Positions 33,917-40,862 of a stretch of 64,000 nt of DNA are shown piece after piece. Position 1 is the stretch's first letter. Each line of letters starts with the position of its first letter. The stretch lies in the NCBI RefSeq assembly GCF_000421485.1, contig NZ_ATXC01000001.1, positions 682,001-746,000 of the forward strand. The letters run 5' to 3'. The notes under the pieces are model-generated. The model saw only the letters and a program-made list of their open reading frames with translations, had not been told where the DNA came from and did not search any database. The translations under genes were made by a program, and so were the position numbers. Source of the stretch: Desulfurobacterium sp. TC5-1. Its GTDB lineage: Bacteria > Aquificota > Aquificia > Desulfurobacteriales > Desulfurobacteriaceae.

Positions 33917-34610
33917 GGCCTTCAGCCACCTTCAGGGATTCCATGTTGAGCCTCTTCCTGTATTCCCTGTACTCTTCAATAAATGACTTCAGTTCCTTTG
34001 CAAACTCTGCATCAATCCCTTTACCCACATTGATGGAAAAATCCGGAACGTAATAGGTAATCTTCCTGCCGTCTTTCTCTATCACCCGCTTTCTGGAAGT
34101 CAGCATCACGCTGTGGGCAGAAATTCTCGGATCTTCTCCGGAACGTTTTTTCTCAATAACAATGTTTTTCAAGGCGTCTTTAAACTCTCTCGCAAACTCA
34201 GCAACCGATTTAATCCCAATCATGAAACCGATCTTGTGCACATCAGGAAGATAAAAAGCAATGTTAATCACCGAAAATACCGTACTGTTCTCAGGTCTGG
34301 GAAATTTTCTTGCCACATATTCATCAAAGAAATTTCTGAAAACCCTTTTATTGGTTCTATCCCATATCACATACGTTGAAAAAACTTTAATTGGAATTGC
34401 AATCAGAGGATAAGGAAGTTCATGAAGCTCATCATGTTCATAATAGCAATACTTTTGCCTCGAAAGTTCCGTGTTCAGTTTTAACACCGGCAGCTGGACA
34501 GTTCCGTTCTTCTCCTCAATATCATCCACAACCGGCGCGCTTAAAGAACAAATCCACTCTGCAAGCTCGCCGTCATACCTTTTCAATGCTTCGCACGCTC
34601 TAAATTCCAT
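33879..34610 (-). CDS. Hypothetical protein upstream of the transglycosylase
   Basis: A 243-residue soluble protein with no recognised family. It has a beta-rich centre (YPLIAIPIKVFSTYVIWD; FSVINIAFYLPDVHKIGFMIGI in two parts) and a helical acidic end (SFIEEYREYRKRLN, then GHESGEDIDDIDI). The start has GTTCGGGAGGTGGAAA directly upstream. It could be a cytoplasmic scaffold or regulator; only the operon context, between a 55-residue gene and the transglycosylase, links it to transfer. Confidence 0.6.
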   Translation of the reverse strand: MEFRACEALKRYDGELAEWICSLSAPVVDDIEEKNGTVQLPVLKLNTELSRQKYCYYEHDELHELPYPLIAIPIKVFSTYVIWDRTNKRVFRNFFDEYVARKFPRPENSTVFSVINIAFYLPDVHKIGFMIGIKSVAEFAREFKDALKNIVIEKKRSGEDPRISAHSVMLTSRKRVIEKDGRKITYYVPDFSINVGKGIDAEFAKELKSFIEEYREYRKRLNMESLKVAEGHESGEDIDDIDI

Positions 34611-34767
34611 TTTCCACCTCCCGAACTATTGTCCTTAAAGACTCACACAACAAGTACCCTATAAAGATAAGCTCCCTGCTTTCGGGCACTTCTTTAATCT
34701 CTGAATAAATCATTTTCAGAATCCGCTCAAGCTGAAAGATATACTCCTCTACTTTTTCCGTTTCCAT
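34600..34767 (-). CDS. 55-residue helical protein, first gene of its operon
   Basis: A short open frame just downstream of a consensus promoter. The peptide is helical and amphipathic (METEKVEEYIFQLERILKM, then YSEIKEVPESRELIFIGYLL). GGAGACGAGGG precedes the ATG, and its last codons read through the ribosome site and start codon of the next gene (VREVENGI), so the two are coupled. No family recognised. Confidence 0.5.
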   Translation of the reverse strand: METEKVEEYIFQLERILKMIYSEIKEVPESRELIFIGYLLCESLRTIVREVENGI

Positions 34768-34792
34768 CCCTCGTCTCCGAAAGCTTTACGAA

Positions 34793-34821
34793 ATTATACC
34801 TTGTATATTCTATTTTGTCAA
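34793..34821 (-). promoter_or_regulatory. Consensus promoter with element-wide site
   Basis: Minus strand TTGACA (34821-34816), 17 bases, TATAAT (34798-34793): both boxes match the sigma70 consensus exactly. The -35 and spacer read TTGACAAAATAGAATATA. The TGA in the -35 box is the stop codon of the putative regulator gene upstream. Drives the 34767-30564 operon. Confidence 0.88.
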
Positions 34822-35087
34822 CAAATTAAAAACCGTTCCATCATTCTTTGAGCTTCTTTCTCTACCTCTTTAACATCTATGTTGGCTGCTTCAAGAACTT
34901 TCATAACAAAGCCGTATTCAATCTTTCTTATATCCCCGTTCAGCCATTTCATGAACCTTCTGTATTCCTTCTCTGAAAACCCCTCCTTCAACATAAAATG
35001 TCTGATCTTTATCCCCTCAAACTTTTTTCTTATTGCCATTTTGAAACACGCATCTATCTGCCAGATCCTTTTCTTTTCGTTCATCAC
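34818..35087 (-). CDS. Small HTH-like protein, candidate element regulator
   Basis: An 89-residue basic protein. Residues 10-75 look like a short helical DNA-binding domain: IRHFMLKEGFSEKEYRRFMKW, then GDIRKIEYGFVMKVLEAANI, a pattern like phage or ICE repressors where a recognition helix is followed by helices that position it. No confident family. Two context signs suggest regulation: a copy of the shared site lies between its probable promoter and its ribosome site, and the next consensus promoter with that site overlaps its stop codon. Regulator identity is inference. Confidence 0.55.
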   Translation of the reverse strand: MMNEKKRIWQIDACFKMAIRKKFEGIKIRHFMLKEGFSEKEYRRFMKWLNGDIRKIEYGFVMKVLEAANIDVKEVEKEAQRMMERFLIC

Positions 35088-35093
35088 TCCTTC

Positions 35094-35110
35094 CCTGAAT
35101 AGAATATAAG
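35094..35110 (-). promoter_or_regulatory. Element-wide site at the start of the candidate regulator gene
   Basis: Minus-strand CTTATATTCTATTCAGG lies immediately before the AAGGAG ribosome site, in the reverse orientation relative to tra promoters. Binding here would block transcription or translation of the 89-residue protein, as expected for autoregulation. Confidence 0.5.
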
Positions 35111-35127
35111 GTGTATAGATAAATATA

Positions 35128-35325
35128 TCACTGGCAGGACAAAAATACCAGATGGAAGAAAGGGCCTTTTTCTTCCAAAAATTCTGAAAGATTTTTTGAA
35201 TGACTTCCTGCAGCTTTTCTCAAGGAAAAACCGAAAAGAAAACTGACAGAAACTCTGCAAAAAGAAAACAAAAGAAAAAAGAGAGTGAAAGAGGAGCGGG
35301 ATTGATATTTTTGTCCTGCAAGTGA
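35128..35325. repeat. 198-bp non-coding segment bounded by 22-bp inverted repeats
   Basis: The left repeat (35128-35149) begins TCACTGGCAGGACAAAAATA and its reverse complement recurs at 35304-35325 with 20 of 22 matches. Between them lie an internal hairpin, GGAAGAAA/TTTCTTCC at 35155-35177, and purine-rich sequence with no credible gene. The rest of the gap 35088-35452 holds only the regulator's leader. Possibilities are a MITE-like insertion, a large structured RNA or a recombination/origin site. Confidence 0.6.
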
Positions 35326-35452
35326 AACTTTTATCTCCAATATAGTAAAAACTCTTGTAAGTCTGAGTCAGTTAGAAGTGTTTAGATTATTGCTGAACTG
35401 GTAGCATTTCTTGTTTATCGAAATCTCCTTTGCTGGAACCTGCCTCCAAGTT

Positions 35453-36679
35453 TCAACCTATTCTAATGTACTCCATCGGACATCCTGGAGGACGAAGTCG
35501 ACAGAAATCCTTTTCAACTCTTTCCTTAACCTTCTTGTACCTTGTGTCCCTGAATCCCATTAATTCTGCAACCTGAAGAGGTTCACCAAAAATCACCAGA
35601 TCCGGATAGTAAGAGAGTCTCATCAAAACCGAAGTTGCACAGGACGGAAGGGAGAGTTTCGCATAATTCTTCGAAATAGAACCAGTAACCACCTTAAAGA
35701 ACCTATTTCCCTGTTTAAGTAAGCTTTCAATTTTCCCTGCTTCGTTTCTACTTTCAATTGGAATGAACGGCCTGCTCCTCTCAAGATAGAGTAGAGGCAT
35801 AAAGAAAGCTCTCGTTATTAGCTTTCCCTTGACAACGTTAATATTAAGAAACTTCCCGGTTGACCCTGCAAACCCATTTTCCCACAAGTCCCAGCCAAAA
35901 ATCTGTCTTTTATGAACTATCTTTTTCCTGTCATTGTAAGTCAGTATCAGACTCTCTCCCGAAATTTCCATAGAATTATGAGAAATCAGATTTACAAATA
36001 GTCTAAAACCTTTAGGGGTCTTCTCATTTAACTTACCTCCCAAAACCGTAAGAACTTTCCCAACGGTTGGTAGAGATAAATTTTTGCTTTCCTTAAGCCT
36101 ATTAATTCCTTTGTTAACGGAATTAAAAGCAAGACCATAAGCATCATCAATGTAACTCAGCATGATCCTTGTGAACGTTAACCTTGGCTTGTTTGAATTT
36201 GTAAGAGGTCGAAGTCTTTCCTCTCTTTCTTCAGTAGAATTGCTATTTGATTCATTTGGAAAGTCCAGTAAAGTAACTTTAATTTCTTTTTTACTCCATT
36301 TTTTCCAGAGAGCTTGAGTATCAACAGACTCACCGTAAAAAGGACAAATCCTGTCATGCTCTGAGGTCTTCTCTGGAAAACTCTTGATATAGAATAACTT
36401 CCCAGATTTAGCTATGATCAAGGGAACTCTTTTTTCTGGAAAAGAACAGGCACAGTAAAGGAAAGTATCTCCCGAAAGTTGCCCATAAACAATGTGGAGT
36501 TTTCTAAGAATCTTCCAGTACTTTTCTCTCCACTTCCTATTATTCTGATAATGGAAATAAATGTTCCTCTTATCTCTTCCTGTTGTAATTGGATCAAGGA
36601 GAGTAACAAGTTCCTTTACGTGCTTTTTAGGAACCTTAAAAAGATCCAAAACAATCTTAACTGATATAAACTCATTCAT
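35453..36679 (-). CDS. DUF1173-like protein B
   Basis: A 408-residue protein related to DUF1173. The N-terminal Cys block reads CACSFPEKRVPLIIAKSGK, then KSFPEKTSEHDRICPFYG, matching CxC...PxxxxxHxxxCPxY. The C-terminal part has PFIPIESRNEAGKIESLLKQ and YYPDLVIFGEP, the same two blocks as in protein A at 30564-31637 and in the family. A zinc-stabilised N-terminal domain is likely. No function is known for DUF1173; its association with conjugative elements is. It is the last gene of a five-gene run that begins with a TumE-type toxin. Confidence 0.68.
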   Translation of the reverse strand: MNEFISVKIVLDLFKVPKKHVKELVTLLDPITTGRDKRNIYFHYQNNRKWREKYWKILRKLHIVYGQLSGDTFLYCACSFPEKRVPLIIAKSGKLFYIKSFPEKTSEHDRICPFYGESVDTQALWKKWSKKEIKVTLLDFPNESNSNSTEEREERLRPLTNSNKPRLTFTRIMLSYIDDAYGLAFNSVNKGINRLKESKNLSLPTVGKVLTVLGGKLNEKTPKGFRLFVNLISHNSMEISGESLILTYNDRKKIVHKRQIFGWDLWENGFAGSTGKFLNINVVKGKLITRAFFMPLLYLERSRPFIPIESRNEAGKIESLLKQGNRFFKVVTGSISKNYAKLSLPSCATSVLMRLSYYPDLVIFGEPLQVAELMGFRDTRYKKVKERVEKDFCRLRPPGCPMEYIRIG

Positions 36680-37068
36680 TCTTCACCATCCAAGTGATAA
36701 AGATGGGATACACAAACACCACACACATCATATCCGTTATTTTGAAGTAAAGCCGCTAAAAGCCTTGCTTTTTCTCTCTCTACACATAGAAATTTGTCTG
36801 AAGTCACATTAATTTCCTTAATTTTCCCCGATGAAAGAACCTTAAGCCTCACAGATGGCAACTTCTCCGTATCCTTTAATTTCACAGCATTTGTTATTCT
36901 TCTTGAACAATAGGATTCCCTATAAAAGGTACATTTCCCGTTATCAGTTCTTGATGGGAAAAGATGAATCCTTTCAGTGTTTTTATGCTGCCTAAAGGTT
37001 ACATAAGAATATGCGTTCTTTTTAGAGATCACTTGTTCCACAAGTGCGAGCAGTTCCTTAGCTTCCAT
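36676..37068 (-). CDS. Hypothetical Cys-containing protein
   Basis: A 130-residue soluble protein starting at ATG 37068, after GAGAGGGGC; a longer frame from 37128 lacks a ribosome site. It has Cys residues spread through the chain (GKCTFYRESYCSRR, then VCGVCVSHLYH), possibly a metal site at the end with CGVCxxHxxH. It overlaps both neighbours by four to eleven bases and so is translated with DUF1173-like protein B. No family recognised. Confidence 0.5.
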   Translation of the reverse strand: MEAKELLALVEQVISKKNAYSYVTFRQHKNTERIHLFPSRTDNGKCTFYRESYCSRRITNAVKLKDTEKLPSVRLKVLSSGKIKEINVTSDKFLCVEREKARLLAALLQNNGYDVCGVCVSHLYHLDGEE

Positions 37069-37324
37069 CTGCCCCTCTCTGGCAAAGTTCTGGATACATC
37101 TCTCTGGTAAAAAAAGCCACTTCACCACTGAATTTCAATATCTCTTTAACTATCTCAGGAACATTAGCATCAGGATTCTTAACGCCTTTTATTAATCCCT
37201 CACAAGCAGGCTTATAGGGAAGATTTGGATCCGCTTTCCAAATGCTAATTACATAGTCATCCGGATTTATCTCAACTTCATATTCCCTGAAGTTAGCCGG
37301 GATTACTATCTTCAGCTTCCTCAC
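37058..37324 (-). CDS. 88-residue hypothetical protein
   Basis: A small soluble protein beginning with strands KLKIVIPANFREYEVEIN and continuing with an acidic loop and a helix (EIVKEILKFSGEVAFFTREMY). It directly abuts the HTH gene upstream (stop and start adjacent) and overlaps the next gene by 11 bases. No family recognised; membership of the TumE/DUF1173 run is the only clue. Confidence 0.5.
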   Translation of the reverse strand: MRKLKIVIPANFREYEVEINPDDYVISIWKADPNLPYKPACEGLIKGVKNPDANVPEIVKEILKFSGEVAFFTREMYPELCQRGADGS

Positions 37325-37789
37325 TTAGCACCTCTCAATCTGTTTATCTTCTGGACTCACAATAGAACTAATAGGTAAATACTTCTGCCTCAGCATTTGC
37401 GTGCCATACTCTAACCTTTCCTTTGATATTTTCCTCTTCCTTGAAATTGGACAGATATTTTTAAACTCAATGGAAACAGTCATACTACCAGCCACAAGTT
37501 CTGGAATCTTGCGATTAAGATGGTTTTTCAGCCTGATTAATCCGGTAGATTCCAAAATGCCAATATCATTTCTAACATTTTTGGCATCTCTGTTAAGAAT
37601 CTTTGAAAGCTCGTTAATGGACTTCACTTTTTCATTGGCAAGTAGAACTAATATTTCCATCCTTTGAGGAGAAAAAACCTTGTGAAAACTCTCATAATCA
37701 GAGAATTTTATAACCCTATTTCCCTCTGGAGTTTTAAGAACAACCTTTATAAATCTATCCTTCCCAACATTCCAGAAATTCTTTTCCAT
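37325..37789 (-). CDS. HVO_A0114-type HTH protein, probable antitoxin
   Basis: A 154-residue protein with an ArsR/MarR-like winged helix in the middle: SPQRMEILVLLANEKVKSI, then NELSKILNRDAKNVRNDIGI and ESTGLIRLK. It resembles the HVO_A0114-family DNA-binding proteins that pair with TumE-family toxins, and here the TumE-like gene lies nine bases upstream. It would neutralise the toxin and repress the operon. The C-terminal 50 residues are basic and unassigned. Confidence 0.7.
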   Translation of the reverse strand: MEKNFWNVGKDRFIKVVLKTPEGNRVIKFSDYESFHKVFSPQRMEILVLLANEKVKSINELSKILNRDAKNVRNDIGILESTGLIRLKNHLNRKIPELVAGSMTVSIEFKNICPISRKRKISKERLEYGTQMLRQKYLPISSIVSPEDKQIERC

Positions 37790-37798
37790 AATTGCCTC

Positions 37799-38176
37799 CT
37801 ACCAGAACTTTTTAAACGGAGAATTCAAAACTTCCTGGCCCAATTCCTTTATCCAGTCCTCGATATTCAGACCTGTTAAAGTTTTAACCTCAGATAGAAA
37901 ATCAAGGAGTAAGTTTTCTATTCCTCTGAATTCATATACTACTCTATTTTTCCTACTACGAATATGGATATGTGGCTCCGACTCATGGAAGTTGTCATAT
38001 AGAAGAACCATCTCTACCGATTCCTCTGTTGCCCACTTAATAATCAAAACCAGCTTATATCTCAAACCGTTTGTATAACTATAGTGAGAAATATCTCTTT
38101 CCTCAAAGAGATATTCAACAACAATAATACTATCATCTTCTAAAACTTCTTGAAACCTACCCTCCAGCCTGTCCAA
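37799..38176 (-). CDS. TumE-family toxin (DUF6516-like)
   Basis: A 125-residue protein resembling TumE-type toxins: beta strands with a central YKLVLIIKWATEESVEMVLLYD and HESEPHIHIRSRKNR, where the paired His in a PHxHxR segment is the family's most visible feature. It ends in helices (LLDFLSEVKTLTGLNIEDW). Toxin first, HTH antitoxin second is a known order for this class. It probably adds addiction to the DUF1173 region. Target unknown. Confidence 0.65.
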   Translation of the reverse strand: MDRLEGRFQEVLEDDSIIVVEYLFEERDISHYSYTNGLRYKLVLIIKWATEESVEMVLLYDNFHESEPHIHIRSRKNRVVYEFRGIENLLLDFLSEVKTLTGLNIEDWIKELGQEVLNSPFKKFW

Positions 38177-38312
38177 CCATAATTCCTCTAAAAAAGATCA
38201 AAACACCATCAATATAAAAAATAGCCAAAAATGAGGGTATATCAACCCCTGCTTTCAAAACCATATTTAGCATACCTGCCAAATATATACTCAAAAAACG
38301 TCCGTTTAATTA

Positions 38313-38360
38313 ACGTATATTCTACTTGATAAATGTATAATTTATGAGTAGAATATTAAC
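38313..38360. promoter_or_regulatory. Inverted pair of element-wide site variants
   Basis: GTATATTCTACTTGATAAAT and ATTTATGAGTAGAATATTAA face each other around a 3-5 base centre. Each half is a variant of the shared site. They lie in the 375-base gap between the TumE operon (minus) and the serine recombinase (plus). TATAAT at 38336-38341 sits in the centre. Nothing else is recognisable in the gap; a 63-codon frame at 38344 has no ribosome site and is probably chance. Confidence 0.5.
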
Positions 38361-38551
38361 GAATAAATACCTGCACACCGGCATTTTTATAAAAATACCA
38401 AAAGACAGGAATACGCTTACTTTGACGTTATACTGGATTTCCATAACCATGAGCTATCGAATTATTCTGACATTTGCAGTAACTGAAAAAGGCATAGTGT
38501 TGATAGACATTGGCAGTCACGAAATATACGAGTGAAGGGGAGGAAACATCA

Positions 38552-39163
38552 ATGGCCGTTTACTCTTACATTCGCATATCCACGAATAAACAGGAAACGG
38601 AAAATCAGCGATATGAGATTCTCAAATACGCTAATGAGAGGAAGCTCGGGAACATCGACTTCATAGAGGAAACAGCAAGTGGTAGAAAAAGCTGGAAAGA
38701 ACGGCAGTTGGGGAAATTAGTAGAGAGAATCCAGAAAGGGGATATTCTCATAGTTACAGAGCTTTCCCGTCTTGGCAGGTCTATGCTTGAAATTATGGAA
38801 CTTCTCTCTATCCTCCTCAGACAGGGAATAGAACTTCACGTTGTCAAAAGCAGTCAGGTGTTGAAAGACGACTTACAGTCAAAAGTTTTCGCAATGGCTT
38901 TTTCCATAGCAGCCGAGATAGAGAGAGAACTCATATCTCAGAGGACTAAAGAGGCTCTCCAGCGCAGGAGAGCAGAGGGAAAACCTCTTGGCAGGCCCAG
39001 AGGAAGTTATTCATCCAGGCTTGAACGTTATAGGAATCAGATAGAGGAGCTTCTCTCAAAAGGTGTGTCTATTTCTTCTATTGCTAAAATCATAGGAGTT
39101 CCTTACTCTACGGTATATTCCTACGTTCAGAGAAGGAAGGCTGAATTTCTACTCCAAAAGTAA
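38552..39163 (+). CDS. Serine recombinase (resolvase/invertase family)
   Basis: A 203-residue site-specific recombinase. The catalytic domain has YSYIRISTNKQETENQ, where the nucleophile is the Ser of RIST, followed by ETASGRKSWKER, LIVTELSRLGRSMLEIMELL with the Arg pair, and the long E helix (AAEIERELISQRTKEALQRRRA). The C-terminal HTH (GVSISSIAKIIGVPYSTVYSYV) is complete. ATG 38552 is preceded by GGGGAGG. It could be a resolvase that resolves element dimers or the recombinase of a smaller unit inserted here. It stands at the left border of the cargo zone. Confidence 0.92.
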   Translation: MAVYSYIRISTNKQETENQRYEILKYANERKLGNIDFIEETASGRKSWKERQLGKLVERIQKGDILIVTELSRLGRSMLEIMELLSILLRQGIELHVVKSSQVLKDDLQSKVFAMAFSIAAEIERELISQRTKEALQRRRAEGKPLGRPRGSYSSRLERYRNQIEELLSKGVSISSIAKIIGVPYSTVYSYVQRRKAEFLLQK

Positions 39164-39208
39164 GAATACTATATCCTGACACAGGGCTTGCCTGTTGAAG
39201 TTAGATAG

Positions 39209-39239
39209 ATTAAACTAAAATAAGTAAATTTAGTTTAAT
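39209..39239. repeat. Perfect 11-bp inverted repeat in the gap after the recombinase
   Basis: ATTAAACTAAA and TTTAGTTTAAT are exact reverse complements around ATAAGTAAA. It lies 46 bases behind the recombinase stop, so it may be a recombination (res-like) site or an AT-rich terminator. The remainder of the gap 39164-39493 shows only a GC hairpin GACACCCC-type run near 39430 and no gene. Confidence 0.5.
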
Positions 39240-39493
39240 GGATTGAACGAATGAGCGGCCTTCTGTCAGGTGAGAAACATTGAAAATTCTTTTCTTGCAG
39301 TTGATGGTATAGAGATCGGCTCCGGAAATAAAATTCCTCTCTGGCTGTTCGGATTGGTTTATTAGATCTGCCTGAAAGGTTATTGAAAATCATAACGATT
39401 AGAGGAATTTCAGCGAATTTTCAAAGTCAACACCCCGAAGGGGGTGTCGGGCTGTATCCCTGCTTTGGGGATACAGCCAGTGGTTTTTCTACA

Positions 39494-40288
39494 TTATTTG
39501 CACGCCCAGGGACTTTCTTTACAAAGGATATCCAGATTATGCTGAGCATTTACATCTCCTTGCCTTGCGGCTTTTACCCAGCATTCATAAGCCTTAAATT
39601 TATTCATAGGCACTCCTAGGCCTTCCGCATACAAAATACCAAGATTATTGCAGCCCAATGCATCTCCGGCGCTGCAGGCTTTTTTGTAAAGCTCTGCTGC
39701 TTTAGCGTAGTTCTGAGGAACTCCCAGACCTTTCTCATATAAAATACCAAGATTCCTGCAGCCCAATGCATTTCCACCACTGCAGGCTTTTTTGTAAAGC
39801 TCTGCTGCTTTAGCGTAGTTCTGAGGAACTCCCAGACCTTTCTCATACAAAGCACCAAGATTATTGCAGCCGCCTGCTTCTCCACCACTGCAGGCTTTTT
39901 TGTAAAGCTCTACTGCTTTAGCGTAGTTCTGAGGAACTCCCAGACCTTTCTCATACAAAATACCAAGATTATTGCAGCCCAATGCATCTCCGGCGCTGCA
40001 GGCTTTTTCGTAAAGCTCTGCTGCTTTAGCATAGTTCTGCGGAACTCCCAGACCTTCCGCATACAAATAACCAAGATTATTGCAGCCCAATGCATCTCCG
40101 GCGCTGCAGGCTTTTTCGTAAAGCTCTGCTGCAACTCTATAATTGCCCTGTTTATCAGCCTTTAGTCCCTGCTCAAATAGAGATTCTGCTTTTTTAGAAC
40201 CTGCCATTACTGGAATACTTACAAAAAACATCAGCACAGACAGAAACAGAATCTCCGTAAAAGTTCTTAGTGCCTTGCTTCCAATCAT
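39494..40288 (-). CDS. Secreted Sel1-repeat (Hcp-like) protein
   Basis: A 264-residue exported protein with six Sel1-like repeats of 36 residues. Each has the form AAELYKKACSAGDALGC followed by NNLGILYEKGLGVPQNYAK. The two Cys in each repeat are eight residues apart, as in Helicobacter Hcp proteins where they form a disulphide within each helix pair. The DNA repeats of 108 bp are nearly identical, showing recent amplification or gene conversion. A signal peptide directs it to the periplasm. Role unknown; such repeats bind peptides or proteins. Confidence 0.85.
   Translation of the reverse strand: MIGSKALRTFTEILFLSVLMFFVSIPVMAGSKKAESLFEQGLKADKQGNYRVAAELYEKACSAGDALGCNNLGYLYAEGLGVPQNYAKAAELYEKACSAGDALGCNNLGILYEKGLGVPQNYAKAVELYKKACSGGEAGGCNNLGALYEKGLGVPQNYAKAAELYKKACSGGNALGCRNLGILYEKGLGVPQNYAKAAELYKKACSAGDALGCNNLGILYAEGLGVPMNKFKAYECWVKAARQGDVNAQHNLDILCKESPWACK
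39620..40130 (-). repeat. 108-bp tandem repeats inside the Sel1 gene
   Basis: Five nearly identical 108-base units encode the Sel1 repeats. The high identity at silent positions means copy number may vary between strains. Confidence 0.8.
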
Positions 40289-40399
40289 CTTCTCTCCTCC
40301 CGGAATCGTTCTTTTTCACCTGCTCAGCAAGTTTCACGCTTGTCGGAAGTATGCAACGTTGATATTATAATAACTATTTTCCTCAGTAAATCTTCCACA

Positions 40400-40705
40400 T
40401 TTCCTTTAGCTTTTTTCCGTAAAAGGAATAATTATCTTGCTTTTGTCCTATATCCTGAGGAAGTTAGAAGACATGTCTATACGACTAATGTCGTTGAGAG
40501 TGTCAATGCCGGTCTGGAGTTTATGAGACTTGGGCCTGGAGGGTATTTTCCATCTCTTAAGTCTCTGGAAATTAATTTGTTCATTCAGTTTAGCAATTTG
40601 AATGATAGGTGGATGAGGAAGCCTATGCCAAGGATAAGGGCTAATCTCTATAGAATTCACCAGTTGATGTGTATTAAATTTGAGTCTGAGGAGGTGGTAG
40701 AATAA
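40400..40705 (+). pseudogene. IS256/Mutator-family transposase, C-terminal fragment
   Basis: The translated segment includes YPEEVRRHVYTTNVVESVNA, then GGYFPSLKSLEINLFIQFSNL, a strong match to the C-terminal part of Mutator-type transposases where the last catalytic Glu lies in the NVVESVN motif. The first two thirds of the gene, with the two catalytic Asp, are missing, and no terminal repeats are visible. It is a dead insertion-sequence remnant and marks past rearrangement in the cargo zone. Confidence 0.8.
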
Positions 40706-40862
40706 TTATACAATTTTTTGGATAAGTCTCGAATCATTGAAAAACAAATATCTATCATCAATTCCAAAATCGAAAAAACAAAAAAGTGATAGAATCATTA
40801 AAGGGATACAAAATCTCATTGATTAGCAAGGTTGTAACAGGAAAGAGGAGAGAGGTGTAAAG

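Noticed and set aside
35128-35340. 70-codon minus-strand frame in the inverted-repeat segment
   Set aside because: Low-complexity Phe/Ser-rich translation of purine-rich DNA with no start signal.
38344-38535. 63-codon frame before the serine recombinase
   Set aside because: No ribosome site, starts inside the inverted repeat, and shows no recognisable domain.
39616-40134. Frames repeating KPAAPEMHWAAIILV on the strand of the Sel1 gene
   Set aside because: They are the out-of-frame reading of the 108-bp Sel1 repeats.
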